From Marmoricola sp. Leaf446 (GTDB lineage Bacteria > Actinomycetota > Actinomycetes > Propionibacteriales > Nocardioidaceae), in NCBI RefSeq assembly GCF_001424755.1, contig NZ_LMRF01000001.1, forward strand, positions 576,625 to 640,624: a stretch of DNA of 64,000 bases, given 5' to 3'. Within the stretch, counting starts at the first letter, position 1. Each line of letters begins with the position of its first letter. Below, piece by piece: positions 7,046 through 16,404 of this stretch. The position numbers and the translations under genes are program-made. Under the pieces are notes generated by a model that saw only the letters and a program-made list of their open reading frames with translations, did no database searches and had not been told where the DNA came from.

Positions 7046-8539
7046 GTGCCCTCGCTCCAGGCCCTCGCGCGTGACCGGACGGCCCTCGGCGCCGACGACG
7101 TCGCCTGGCTCTCGCTGCTCGTCGCGGACTGGCAGATCATCGCCGACCTCTCCTTCGCCGACCTCGTGCTGTGGCTGCCTGCGGCCGACGGCAGCGGCTA
7201 CTGGGCGGGGGCCCAGATGCGGCCCACGACCGGCCCCACGGCGTACGTCGACGACCTGGTGGGCAGCTTCCTGCCCGTCGGCCGGCGCCCGCTGGTCGAC
7301 GAGGCGCTGCGCGACGGCCGGATCGCCCGGGAGGGCGACCCCGAGTGGCGCGACGACGTGCCGGTGCGGGTCGAGGCCATCCCGGTGCGCCGCGAGGGCC
7401 GGCTGATCGCCGTGGTGGGTCGCCACACCAACCTCCAGGGCGTGCGTACGCCGAGCCGGCTGGAGCTGTCCTACCTGCAGACCGCCAGCGAGCTGTCGCA
7501 GATGATCGCCCAGGGCAGCTTCCCCTTCCCCGGCGACCGCTCCGACCACGCCGACACCCCCCGCGTGGGCGACGGCTTCGTCCGGGTCGACGCCGAGGGT
7601 GCGGTCACCTATGCCAGCCCCAACGCGCTCTCGGTCTACCGCCGGCTCGGGCTGACCGGCGACCTGGCGGGCCTGCCGCTGGCCGGCGTCACCCGCGAGC
7701 TCGTGCCCCCGGCGATGCGGCCCGACGAGGAGACGATCAGCGCCGTCCTCGGGGGCCTGAGCCCCCGCGACACCGAGATCGGCAACGGCCAGGCGACCGT
7801 CATCGTGCGGGCGCTGCCGCTGCTGCCGGGCGGGGTGCGCACCGGCGCGCTGGTGCTGCTGCGCGACGTCACCGAGCTGCGCCGCCGCGACCGCGAGCTG
7901 GTCACCAAGGACGCGACGATCCGCGAGATCCACCACCGGGTGAAGAACAACCTGCAGACCGTCGCCGCGCTGCTGCGTCTCCAGGCACGGCGGATCCGGG
8001 TGCCGGAGGGCCGGGTGGCCCTGGAGGAGGCCGTACGCCGCGTCGGCGCGATCGCCGTGGTCCACGAGACCCTGAGCCAGGCCTTCGACGAGTCCGTCGA
8101 CTTCGACGACGTGACCGACCGGCTCACCCGGCTGGTCACCGACGTCGGCACCTCGGGCGGCGCGGTGACGGCGCGCCGGGTGGGGTCCTTCGGCTCGATC
8201 GGCTCCGACGCCGCCACCCCGCTCGCGATGGTGTTCACCGAGCTGCTGCAGAACGCCGTCGAGCACGCCTTCGCCTCCCGCGACGGCAGCGGTCAGCGCG
8301 GCACCGTCGAGGTGCGCTGTTCCCGGGACGGGGACGCGCTGGAGATGGTGGTCGAGGACGACGGGATCGGGCTGCCCGACGGCTTCGCGCTGGAGTCCTC
8401 GGCCAGCCTGGGGCTCTCGATCGTCAGCACGCTGGTCGCGGAGGTCGGCGGCACCATCGAGCTGGGTCGCCGCAGCGACGGGCCGGGCACCCGGGTCGTC
8501 GTGCGCGTGCCGTCGGTGGTGCCGCCCGCGGGGCGGTGA
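7046..8539 (+). CDS. pdtaS: Two-component sensor histidine kinase PdtaS
   Basis: 497 residues from GTG 7046. An N-terminal GAF-like sensor domain (about 1-150) is followed by a PAS-like domain (about 165-280), then a HisKA_2 dimerisation/phosphoacceptor block with REIHHRVKNNLQT (His296/His297) and a C-terminal HATPase (ELLQNAVEHAF, DDGIGLP, GLSIVSTLV). This is the PdtaS architecture; its partner PdtaR is an ANTAR-domain RNA-binding response regulator, not present in this window. The soluble sensor has no membrane segment. As in M. tuberculosis (Rv3220c/Rv3219), it lies convergent to whiB1. Confidence 0.92.
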   Translation: MPSLQALARDRTALGADDVAWLSLLVADWQIIADLSFADLVLWLPAADGSGYWAGAQMRPTTGPTAYVDDLVGSFLPVGRRPLVDEALRDGRIAREGDPEWRDDVPVRVEAIPVRREGRLIAVVGRHTNLQGVRTPSRLELSYLQTASELSQMIAQGSFPFPGDRSDHADTPRVGDGFVRVDAEGAVTYASPNALSVYRRLGLTGDLAGLPLAGVTRELVPPAMRPDEETISAVLGGLSPRDTEIGNGQATVIVRALPLLPGGVRTGALVLLRDVTELRRRDRELVTKDATIREIHHRVKNNLQTVAALLRLQARRIRVPEGRVALEEAVRRVGAIAVVHETLSQAFDESVDFDDVTDRLTRLVTDVGTSGGAVTARRVGSFGSIGSDAATPLAMVFTELLQNAVEHAFASRDGSGQRGTVEVRCSRDGDALEMVVEDDGIGLPDGFALESSASLGLSIVSTLVAEVGGTIELGRRSDGPGTRVVVRVPSVVPPAGR

Positions 8540-8558
8540 GCCCGGGAGGTGGGTCTGC

Positions 8559-8810
8559 TCAGGCGGTGCGGACCCGGCTGCGGGCGTTGCGACGCTTCAG
8601 CGCGCGACGCTCGTCCTCGCTGAGACCACCCCACACGCCGTGGTCCTGCCCCGCCTCGAGCGCCCACGCGAGGCACTGCTCACGCACGTCGCAGCGTCGG
8701 CACACCTGCTTGGCCTCCTCGATCTGCATGATCGCGGGACCCGTGTTGCCGATGGGGAAGAACAGTTCCGGGTCCTCGTCGAGGCATGCGGAACGGTGAC
8801 GCCAATCCAT
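8559..8810 (-). CDS. whiB1: WhiB1 iron-sulfur transcription factor
   Basis: 83 residues from ATG 8810, with Shine-Dalgarno GGAGGA about 10 nt upstream. Four [4Fe-4S] ligands are present at Cys9, Cys37, Cys40 and Cys46, followed by the WhiB G-V-W-G-G turn at 58-62 and a basic C-terminus (ALKRRNARSRVR). The sequence is close to mycobacterial WhiB1, an essential NO-sensitive regulator that binds region 4 of the housekeeping sigma factor. Gene position beside pdtaS supports orthology. The long (about 200 bp) upstream region suggests regulated transcription. Confidence 0.95.
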   Translation of the reverse strand: MDWRHRSACLDEDPELFFPIGNTGPAIMQIEEAKQVCRRCDVREQCLAWALEAGQDHGVWGGLSEDERRALKRRNARSRVRTA

Positions 8811-8997
8811 GGGTGAGGAAGTCCTCCGGGTACGTGTGGAACGAAGTCCACGCTTGTGTCCCGGCCAACAGTAGATGGGGAGGTCGGGGGAGCGCGCCGA
8901 TCAGGTCGTGAAAAAACGCACGAGCTCGATCGTTGCAACTTCGTTGCCCGAGCACAACCCCGCCCGACGGTCAGGTGGGTCACAAGCGGGGACGGAA

Positions 8998-9003
8998 TAG
9001 GCT
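8998..9003 (+). promoter_or_regulatory. Candidate leaderless -10 box
   Basis: TAGGCT 6 nt before GTG 9010, with no Shine-Dalgarno. Confidence 0.5.
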
Positions 9004-9009
9004 CGCCGG

Positions 9010-9444
9010 GTGAGCCCAGCCCCCGGTCGCGACGCCGACGAGCCCGATCCGACCACGCGTTCGCCGTACTCCGTCCACGGCACGCCGGCCCCCCTGGCCG
9101 CGGCAGCGGGCCTCACGTTCGTGCAGGCGCTGCTCGTGATCCTGTTCGGCGTCGCCGAGCTGGTCAGCGTCGACCGGGAGCGCCTGGTCCTCGGCATCAC
9201 GACCACGCTGTTCTTCATCCTCTTCGGCGGCACGCTCGCCCTGTGCGCCTGGGGCCTGAACGCCATCCGCCCCTGGGCGCGCGGCCCCGTGCTGCTCGCC
9301 CAGCTGGTCTGGCTCGGCCTGGCGTGGAGCTTCCGCGGCTACTGGCCCGTCGCCGTCCTGCTCGTGGTCTCCGCCGCCGTCGTCCTCGCCGGCCTGCTCC
9401 ACCCCCGCTCCATCGACGCCCTGGAGTCCGCCCGCGGCCAGTGA
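9010..9444 (+). CDS. Four-helix integral membrane protein
   Basis: 144 residues from GTG 9010. A polar N-terminus of about 28 residues is followed by four hydrophobic segments at about 29-52, 63-84, 91-108 and 113-130. It resembles the small membrane protein found beside whiB1 in mycobacteria (Rv3217c), and the conserved neighbourhood is the main clue. No enzymatic motif is visible; the function is unknown. It is convergent to sigF. Confidence 0.8.
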   Translation: MSPAPGRDADEPDPTTRSPYSVHGTPAPLAAAAGLTFVQALLVILFGVAELVSVDRERLVLGITTTLFFILFGGTLALCAWGLNAIRPWARGPVLLAQLVWLGLAWSFRGYWPVAVLLVVSAAVVLAGLLHPRSIDALESARGQ

Positions 9445-9486
9445 GCCCGAGCGGGGGACCGAGGGGCAGCGAGGGGGCCGACTCGG

Positions 9487-10308
9487 TCAGCCGACCTCGC
9501 GCATCTCGGTGCGCAGGTGGTCGAGGGTGCGGGAGAGCAGCCGGGAGACGTGCATCTGCGAGACCCCGATCTCGGCGGCGATCTGCGACTGGGTCATGCC
9601 GCGGAAGAAGCGCAGCAGCAGGATCCGGCGCTCCCGGGCGGGGAGGGTCTCGATGAGCGGCTTGATGGACTCGCGGATCTCGACGTGGGCGAGCCCCTCG
9701 TCGTCCTCGCCGAGGGTGTCGAGCATCGAGCCGGGGGAGTCCTCGGCGTCGTCGCCGGCGTCGAGGGACAGCGTGGAGTAGGCGTTCGCGGACTCCAGCC
9801 CCTCGAGCACCTCCTCGACCTCCACGCCCAGGCGGGCCGCGAGCTCGGCGGCGGTAGCGGAGCGGCCGAGCTCCTGGGACAGGTCGGCCGAGGCCCTGCC
9901 GATCGCCATCCGCAGCTCCTGCAGCCGCCGCGGCACCCGGATCGCCCAACCCTTGTCGCGGAAGTGGCGCTTGATCTCGCCCAGGATCGTGGGGGTGGCG
10001 TAGGTCGAGAACTCCACCCCGCGCTCGTCGTCGAACCGGTCGACGGCCTTGATCAAGCCGATGGTGCCGACCTGCATCAGGTCGTCGAACGGCTCGCCCC
10101 GGTTGAGGAAGCGACGGGCGCAGTGCTCGACCAGCGGCAGGTGCAGCCGCACGAGGTCGTCACGGTGGGCCCTCCGCTCCGGGCTGCCGGCGGGCATCGC
10201 GTGCAGCTCGGCGAAGAGCTCGTGGCTGCGTGACTTGGTCTCGGCGGGGGTCAGCTGCGGACCGTGGACGCGCCAGGGCGTGCTCGGCGTGCCCGTCACG
10301 CCGCTCAC
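9487..10308 (-). CDS. sigF: SigF/SigB-family general stress sigma factor
   Basis: 273 residues from GTG 10308. Region 2 (LVEHCARRFLNRGEPFDDLMQVGTIGLIKAVDRFD, then STYATPTILGEIKRHFRDKGW), region 3 and region 4 (LPARERRILLLRFFRGMTQSQIAAEIGVSQMHVSRLL) are all present, as in the SigB/SigF/SigG group with region 3 retained (unlike ECF factors). Its start is 3 nt after the stop of an RsbW-type anti-sigma gene, the usual usfX-sigF arrangement of actinobacteria, implying partner-switching control by an unlinked STAS antagonist. Confidence 0.92.
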   Translation of the reverse strand: MSGVTGTPSTPWRVHGPQLTPAETKSRSHELFAELHAMPAGSPERRAHRDDLVRLHLPLVEHCARRFLNRGEPFDDLMQVGTIGLIKAVDRFDDERGVEFSTYATPTILGEIKRHFRDKGWAIRVPRRLQELRMAIGRASADLSQELGRSATAAELAARLGVEVEEVLEGLESANAYSTLSLDAGDDAEDSPGSMLDTLGEDDEGLAHVEIRESIKPLIETLPARERRILLLRFFRGMTQSQIAAEIGVSQMHVSRLLSRTLDHLRTEMREVG

Positions 10309-10311
10309 GGA

Positions 10312-10692
10312 TCAGGCCGCGATGCTGGAGCGGACGGTGAAGGTCAGCCAGAGCCGGTCGCCGTCGCGGCGGGTGCGCACGTCGCTGGTCAGCGCGGTCA
10401 GCACCTGCCAGCCGAAGGAGTCGGAGTCGGGCTCGGAGCGGTCCCGCGCGTCGGCGCTGATGGAGACCTCGATCGACCCGTCGCTGAGGTCGTACGACGC
10501 GTGCAGGTCGCCGCCCGGGGTGGCGTCCTCCAGGACGAGCGCGCACGCCTCGCCCACCGCCATCCGCAGGTCTTCGATGTCGTCGAGGGTGAAGTCGAGC
10601 CGGGCGGCCAGGCCGGCCGTGGTCATGCGCAGCACGGCGACGAAGGCGCTCTCCGCCGGCAGGCGGAGCTCGACGTCGGGTCTGGTGCTCAC
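10312..10692 (-). CDS. rsbW: RsbW-type anti-sigma factor (serine kinase fold)
   Basis: 126 residues from GTG 10692. It has the GHKL ATPase fold of RsbW/UsfX: the N-box in DIEDLRMAVGEACALVLE (the Asn is replaced by the actinobacterial E-x-x-A type sequence) and a C-terminal SFGWQVLTALTSDVRTR helix. It binds and blocks SigF and is itself sequestered by an unphosphorylated antagonist. The weak G1/G2 boxes suggest low or absent kinase activity, as reported for several actinobacterial members. It is followed directly by sigF. Confidence 0.88.
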   Translation of the reverse strand: MSTRPDVELRLPAESAFVAVLRMTTAGLAARLDFTLDDIEDLRMAVGEACALVLEDATPGGDLHASYDLSDGSIEVSISADARDRSEPDSDSFGWQVLTALTSDVRTRRDGDRLWLTFTVRSSIAA

Positions 10693-10761
10693 AGGGGTCC
10701 TCCGAGGGGGTCTGGGTTCACAGTAGACGCACGCGCGGGTCGGCGAGGGAACCGGGGAAGA

Positions 10762-10795
10762 CTCGACCCCCGAGTCGTCGGACTCGGGGGTCGAG
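10762..10795. terminator. Strong bidirectional terminator hairpin downstream of sodN
   Basis: Perfect 15-bp inverted repeat 10762-10776/10781-10795 with a 4-nt loop. It lies about 100 nt after the sodN stop and before rsbW, so it should end the leftward sodN transcript. Confidence 0.75.
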
Positions 10796-10893
10796 GTGAG
10801 CGATCAGAGGGAGCCTGATCGAGCGCAGGCCTTCCGCACGTCAACGCCTCGCAAGCTCGGCGTTTCCTCCAGACGAGAAGGCCTTCACTGCGT
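10796..10893 (-). other. Structured sodN 3' untranslated region
   Basis: Between the sodN stop and the terminator lie a 10-bp palindrome (10877-10886), a 6-bp repeat with a 10-nt loop (10843-10848/10859-10864) and a 7-bp repeat with a 7-nt loop (10801-10807/10815-10821). The octamer AGGCCTTC occurs at 10827-10834 and 10896-10903 and again within the palindrome, allowing alternative pairing. The density of hairpins suggests a stable 3' fragment. Confidence 0.5.
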
Positions 10894-11295
10894 TCAGGCC
10901 TTCTTCGTCTCCCAGAAGATCTCGGCGATCTCGTCGATCTTGGCGAGCAGCTGGTCGGCCACGCCCTCGTCGAGCTCACCCTTGGTGCCGCTGGCGCCGG
11001 CGAGCTTGGTCGCCTCGTTCACCAGCTGGTGCAGCTGGGGGTACTTCTCGAAGTGCGGGGGCTTGAAGTAGTCGGTCCACAGCACCCACAGGTGGTGCTT
11101 GACCAGCTCGGAGCGCTGCTCCTTGATCAGGATCGCGCGGGTGCGGAAGTCGGGGTCGTCGTTGTCGGCGACCTTGGCGATGACCGCCTTGATCGACTCG
11201 GCCTCGATGCGGGCCTGGGCGGGGTCGTAGACGCCGCACGGGAGGTCGCAGTGCGCGGAGACCTCGACGGTGGGGGCGAAGAGCTTGGTGAACAT
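10894..11295 (-). CDS. sodN: Nickel-containing superoxide dismutase
   Basis: 133 residues from ATG 11295, with GAGAGGA as ribosome-binding site. A 14-residue propeptide precedes the nickel hook H-C-D-L-P-C-G-V-Y at residues 15-23. Cleavage before His15 is needed because the new N-terminal amine, the His1 imidazole, Cys2 and Cys6 bind nickel. The rest is the four-helix bundle of the family (about 117 mature residues). The maturation protease gene lies divergently 118 bp away. In streptomycetes, SodN is controlled by nickel through Nur and a small RNA; no Nur site was identified here. Confidence 0.95.
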   Translation of the reverse strand: MFTKLFAPTVEVSAHCDLPCGVYDPAQARIEAESIKAVIAKVADNDDPDFRTRAILIKEQRSELVKHHLWVLWTDYFKPPHFEKYPQLHQLVNEATKLAGASGTKGELDEGVADQLLAKIDEIAEIFWETKKA

Positions 11296-11413
11296 GCAGT
11301 GTTCCTCTCACGTGGGACCTGTGGGCCGGTCGCGTGACGCCTCGCCGGCCGTGGCTTGCGACACTACTCCGGGCGGCGTACGTCGGCCCTGGAGGTACCC
11401 GAGGGGGTCGCAG

Positions 11414-11746
11414 TTGAATCACCGCACGCCCCGACCGTGGGGGATGGCGCTGGTGCGCGGCCGCTCGATGGAGCCGACGCTGCACGACGGCGACCGCCTC
11501 CTGGTGCGGTACGCCGTGGCACCGCGGCCCGGCGACGTGGCGGTGGTGCGCTTCGCCGACGGGGTGGTCGCGGTGAAGCGGCTCGACCACCACGGCGCCG
11601 ACGGCTGGTGGGTGGCCCGCGACAACCCGGGCGAGGGGCGCGACTCCTGGTCGGCCGGCGCGGTCACCGACGCCGACGTGCTCGCCCGCGTGGTGGTGCG
11701 GCTGTGGCCCCGGCCGGGGCGGCTCCCGGGAGCGCCCGACGGGTGA
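11414..11746 (+). CDS. sodX: Nickel-SOD maturation protease SodX (S26 signal-peptidase family)
   Basis: 110 residues from TTG 11414, chosen because GAGGGGG at 11401-11407 sits 6 nt upstream; ATG 11444 is the alternative and would leave only a few residues before the active site. The S26 Ser/Lys dyad is visible: Ser18 in RGRSMEPTL and Lys55 in VVAVKRLD. It lacks the long membrane anchor of LepB and is about the size of other SodX proteins, which cut the SodN propeptide before the nickel-binding His. In this window it is divergent from sodN, not downstream of it. Confidence 0.85.
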   Translation: MNHRTPRPWGMALVRGRSMEPTLHDGDRLLVRYAVAPRPGDVAVVRFADGVVAVKRLDHHGADGWWVARDNPGEGRDSWSAGAVTDADVLARVVVRLWPRPGRLPGAPDG

Positions 11747-11907
11747 GGCCCGGGTCACACGGCGTTGGGTGGCCGAGCAGGCTGTGTGAGACTGAGCCCG
11801 GGTCACCCCCCACCGTGCGCGGATCCGCGGCCCTACACCGGCCGACGTCGAACCGCCCCCGTCCCGCTTCTTCGTCTTCTCGACCTGCCCAAGGACGGCC
11901 CCAACTC

Positions 11908-13128
<1,221 letters not shown>

Positions 13129-13137
13129 CGGCGTCGG

Positions 13138-13143
13138 TAGGGT
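13138..13143 (+). promoter_or_regulatory. Candidate leaderless -10 box
   Basis: TAGGGT 7 nt before ATG 13151; no Shine-Dalgarno between. Confidence 0.5.
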
Positions 13144-13150
13144 CGGTCGC

Positions 13151-14119
13151 ATGTTCGCCGTCTACGCCGAGTCCTTCTCCTCCGACGACCCGCTGTCCGG
13201 CCTGGTGGTCGGCGAGCGGCCCGACCCCGAGGTCCCCGACGGGTGGACCACGGTCACCGTCAAGGCCGCCTCGCTCAACCACCACGACCTGTGGTCGCTG
13301 CGCGGTGTCGGGCTGCGCGAGGAGGCGCTGCCGATGATCCTCGGCTGCGACGCCGCGGGCATCGACGAGGACGGCAACGAGGTCGTCGTCCACGCGGTGA
13401 TCAGCGACCCGTCCTGGCAGGGCGACGAGACGCTCGACCCCAAGCGGTCGTTGCTGAGCGAGAAGCACCAGGGCACGCTGGCCGACCGGGTCGCGGTACC
13501 CCGACGCAACGTGGTGCCCAAGCCCGCGTCGCTCTCCTTCGAGGAGGCCGCGTGCCTGCCGACCGCGTGGCTCACGGCCTACCGGATGCTCTTCACCCAG
13601 GGCGGGCTCAAGGCGGGCGACACCGTGCTGGTGCAGGGCGCCGGGGGCGGCGTGGCGACCGCGGCCATCACGCTGGCCCGCGCCGCGGGCCTGAAGGTGC
13701 TGGCCACCAGCCGTGACGAGGGCAAGCGTGCCCGGGCACTGGAGATCGGCGCCCACGAGGTCTTCGAGTCCGGCGCCCGCCTTCCCGTCAAGGTCGACGG
13801 CGTCATCGAGACCGTCGGCCGCGCCACCTGGTCGCACTCGATCCGGTCGCTGCGACCGGGCGGCGTGCTCGTCGTGTCGGGCACCACGTCGGGCCCGAAG
13901 CTCGACGACGCCGAGCTGACCCGCATCTTCTTCCTCCAGCTGCGCGTCGTCGGCTCCACGATGGGCACCCGCACCGAGCTGACCAGCCTGGTCAACCTGC
14001 TCGACGCGAGCGGCGCCCGGCCGCTGGTCGACCGGACCCTGCCGATGGAGCAGGCCCGCGACGGCTTCGCCGCCATGGCGCAGGGCGACCTGTTCGGCAA
14101 GATCGTCTTCACCCGGTGA
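13151..14119 (+). CDS. Zinc-type medium-chain dehydrogenase/quinone-reductase-like oxidoreductase
   Basis: 322 residues from ATG 13151. The GroES-like N-terminal domain ([20 protein letters not shown]) is followed by a Rossmann domain with [15 protein letters not shown] and [13 protein letters not shown]. The LGCDAAG motif is of the non-catalytic-zinc type, so it is likely an NADPH-dependent quinone or enone reductase and not an alcohol dehydrogenase. It overlaps the following SDR gene by 4 nt (GTGA), suggesting two successive redox steps on related substrates. Confidence 0.88.
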   Translation: MFAVYAESFSSDDPLSGLVVGERPDPEVPDGWTTVTVKAASLNHHDLWSLRGVGLREEALPMILGCDAAGIDEDGNEVVVHAVISDPSWQGDETLDPKRSLLSEKHQGTLADRVAVPRRNVVPKPASLSFEEAACLPTAWLTAYRMLFTQGGLKAGDTVLVQGAGGGVATAAITLARAAGLKVLATSRDEGKRARALEIGAHEVFESGARLPVKVDGVIETVGRATWSHSIRSLRPGGVLVVSGTTSGPKLDDAELTRIFFLQLRVVGSTMGTRTELTSLVNLLDASGARPLVDRTLPMEQARDGFAAMAQGDLFGKIVFTR

Positions 14120-14817
14120 GGGCGGCCGAGGACCGGCGTACCCACCTGGTGACGGGCGCCGGCTCCGGCATCGGCGCGTGCGTCGCCCGGGCATTGCTCG
14201 ACCGCGGCGACGACCTGCTGCTGGTCGCGCGCGACGAGGCCCGGGCCCGCGAGCTCGAGCAGGAGTACGCCGGGGCGCGCACCCTGGTCGCCGACCTGGC
14301 CGACATCGCCTCCATCGCGCCGCTGGACCTCACCGGACCGCTCGACTCGGTGGTGCACGCCGCCGGGGTGGTCGCCCTGGGCGCGGTCGGCGAGCTGTCC
14401 GCCGGCGACTGGCGCTCCCAGCTCGACGTCAACCTGCTGGCCCCGGCCGAGCTGACCCGGATCGCGCTGCCCTCGTTGCGGGCCGCCCGTGGCACGGTGG
14501 TGCTCGTCAACTCCGGCGCCGGCCTGCGCGCCAACCCCGGTTGGGCGGCGTACGCCGCGTCGAAGTTCGGGCTGCGCGCCCTGGCCGACGCGCTGCGCCA
14601 GGAGGAGGCCGAGCACGGCGTGCGCGTCACCACCGTCCACCCCGGCCGCACCGCCACGCCGATGCAGGAGCAGGTCCACGCCCACGAGGGCAGGGAGTAC
14701 GACGCGCAGGAGTGGATCGACCCGGCCACCGTGGCCGCCACCGTGCTGCACGTCCTGGACCTGCCGCGCGACGCGACCATCCCCGACCTGACGCTGAGCC
14801 CGGGCCCACGGGCCTGA
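14116..14817 (+). CDS. Short-chain dehydrogenase/reductase
   Basis: 233 residues from GTG 14116, overlapping the previous stop. The classical SDR motifs are present: TGAGSGIGA near the N-terminus for NAD(P) binding, the catalytic Ser in VLVNSGAG, and Y-x3-K in AAYAASKFG. The length is typical of the family. The substrate is unknown. It is co-transcribed with the upstream MDR gene. Confidence 0.88.
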   Translation: MRAAEDRRTHLVTGAGSGIGACVARALLDRGDDLLLVARDEARARELEQEYAGARTLVADLADIASIAPLDLTGPLDSVVHAAGVVALGAVGELSAGDWRSQLDVNLLAPAELTRIALPSLRAARGTVVLVNSGAGLRANPGWAAYAASKFGLRALADALRQEEAEHGVRVTTVHPGRTATPMQEQVHAHEGREYDAQEWIDPATVAATVLHVLDLPRDATIPDLTLSPGPRA

Positions 14818-14928
14818 CCCCGACCGATGAGTCGGGCCCACGGCGCCGGTCATATCCGGTTGCCGGCCCCCGACGACGCGGGGGAGGCTGAACCGCCCCC
14901 GACGCCCCCGAGCCCGAGCGAGGCACCC

Positions 14929-16404
14929 ATGCGCGCCGACGACCACCTCACGACCGGCCCGACCGGCCCGACCGGTCCGACCGGTCCCGTCGAGACCGAC
15001 ACGGCCGTGCTGCGCTGGCTGGTGGCGGCGACCTTCGTGGTGATCCTCAACGAGACCGTGATGATCAACGCCATCCCGCGGCTGATGACCGACCTCGACG
15101 TCGACGCCGTGGCCGCGCAGTGGCTCTCGACCGCCTTCATGCTCACCATGGCGGTCGTCATCCCCGCCACCGGCTGGTTCCTCCAGCGGGTCACCACGCG
15201 GCAGGCCTTCGGGTCGGCGATGGGGACCTTCTGCGCCGGCACCCTGCTGGCGGCGCTCGCACCCGGCTTCGCGGTGCTGCTCGTGGCCCGCGTGGTGCAG
15301 GCGGCGGGCACGGCGGTGATGCTGCCGCTGCTGATGACGACGCTGATGGCCGTCGTCGCCGAGCACGACCGCGGCCGCGTCATGGGCAACGTGACCCTGG
15401 CGATGTCGGTCGCCCCCGCGATGGGCCCGGCGGTCTCCGGCGTGGTGCTCCAGCAGCTGTCGTGGCGCTGGATCTTCCTGCTGGTGCTCCCGGTGGCCGC
15501 GACGATCGGCGTGCTCGGGCTCCGGCGGCTCGTCGACGTCGGCGAGCAGGTGGCCGGGCGGCTCGACGTGCCCAGCGTGGTCGTGGCCGCCCTCGGGTTC
15601 GGAGGCCTGGTCTACGGGCTGAGCGAGGTCGGGGCCACGGGCGAGCGCACCCCGGCGTACGTCGCGCTGCTGGTCGGCGTCGTCGGCGTGGCCGGCTTCG
15701 TGGCGCGCCAGCGTCGCCTGCAGCGCGAGGAGCGGCCGCTGCTCGACCTGCGGACCCTCGGCGTGCGGACCTACCGGCTGGCGCTGGTCGCGATGTCGCT
15801 GGGCTTCATGGCCATGCTCGGCGCGATGATCCTGCTGCCGCTGCACCTGCAGGAGCAGCGGGGGCTCTCGCCGCTCGCCACCGGGCTGCTGGTGATGCCC
15901 GGCGGCGTGCTGATGGGCCTGCTGGGCCCGTCGGTGGGTCGCGTCCACGACCGGCTCGGCGCCCGCGTGCTGGTCGTCCCGGGTGCGGTCGCGCTGACCG
16001 GCGCGATGGCGGCGCTGGCGGTGCTCGTCGAGGTCGGGCCCACGTGGAGCCTGGTGGTCGCGCACGTCGTGCTCATGGTCGGCCTGGCGGCGATGTTCAC
16101 CCCGCTGTTCACCGTCGGCCTGGGTGCGCTCCCGATGCGGCTGCACTCCCACGGCAGCTCGCTCCTCGGGACGCTGCAGCAGGTGGCCGGGGCCATGGGC
16201 ACCGCGCTCGCGGTGATGGTGATGACCACCCGGGCCGCGCAGCTGGTGGCCGAGGGCACCGCCCCGGAGGCGGCGGCGGTGGCCGGTCTGCGGTGGGCCT
16301 TCGCGGCCTCGGCGGTGCTCTGCCTGGTCGTGGTGGGCGTGGTGGCGATGCTGCCGGCCCGCGCCGAGGCGCCCGAGCCGCAGCTGGAGCCCGTCGGGAC
16401 CTAG
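14929..16404 (+). CDS. DHA2-family (EmrB/QacA) MFS drug transporter
   Basis: 491 residues from ATG 14929; an upstream in-frame ATG at 14827 would add 34 Pro-rich residues but lacks transporter character. The hydrophobic pattern fits about 14 transmembrane segments; the ETVMINAIPRLMTDL N-terminal motif and MGPAVSGVVLQQLSWRWIFLL (motif C region) are typical of DHA2 exporters. Residues about 9-20 are a Gly-Pro-Thr repeat encoded by a 9-bp tandem repeat. The neighbouring TetR gene is convergent, with the two stops sharing CTAG, so it is not clearly the regulator of this pump. Confidence 0.9.
   Translation: MRADDHLTTGPTGPTGPTGPVETDTAVLRWLVAATFVVILNETVMINAIPRLMTDLDVDAVAAQWLSTAFMLTMAVVIPATGWFLQRVTTRQAFGSAMGTFCAGTLLAALAPGFAVLLVARVVQAAGTAVMLPLLMTTLMAVVAEHDRGRVMGNVTLAMSVAPAMGPAVSGVVLQQLSWRWIFLLVLPVAATIGVLGLRRLVDVGEQVAGRLDVPSVVVAALGFGGLVYGLSEVGATGERTPAYVALLVGVVGVAGFVARQRRLQREERPLLDLRTLGVRTYRLALVAMSLGFMAMLGAMILLPLHLQEQRGLSPLATGLLVMPGGVLMGLLGPSVGRVHDRLGARVLVVPGAVALTGAMAALAVLVEVGPTWSLVVAHVVLMVGLAAMFTPLFTVGLGALPMRLHSHGSSLLGTLQQVAGAMGTALAVMVMTTRAAQLVAEGTAPEAAAVAGLRWAFAASAVLCLVVVGVVAMLPARAEAPEPQLEPVGT
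14952..14987 (+). repeat. 9-bp tandem repeat encoding Gly-Pro-Thr near the MFS N-terminus
   Basis: Four consecutive 9-bp units (GACCGGCCC or GACCGGTCC) give a collagen-like Thr-Gly-Pro tract. Such tracts can change copy number without frameshift. Confidence 0.75.

Noticed and set aside
8836..8851. GTGGA-N6-TCCAC upstream of whiB1 as a CRP site.
   Set aside because: Mycobacterial whiB1 is CRP-regulated, but here GTG and CAC are 10 nt apart and not the 8 required, so it does not fit the CRP consensus.
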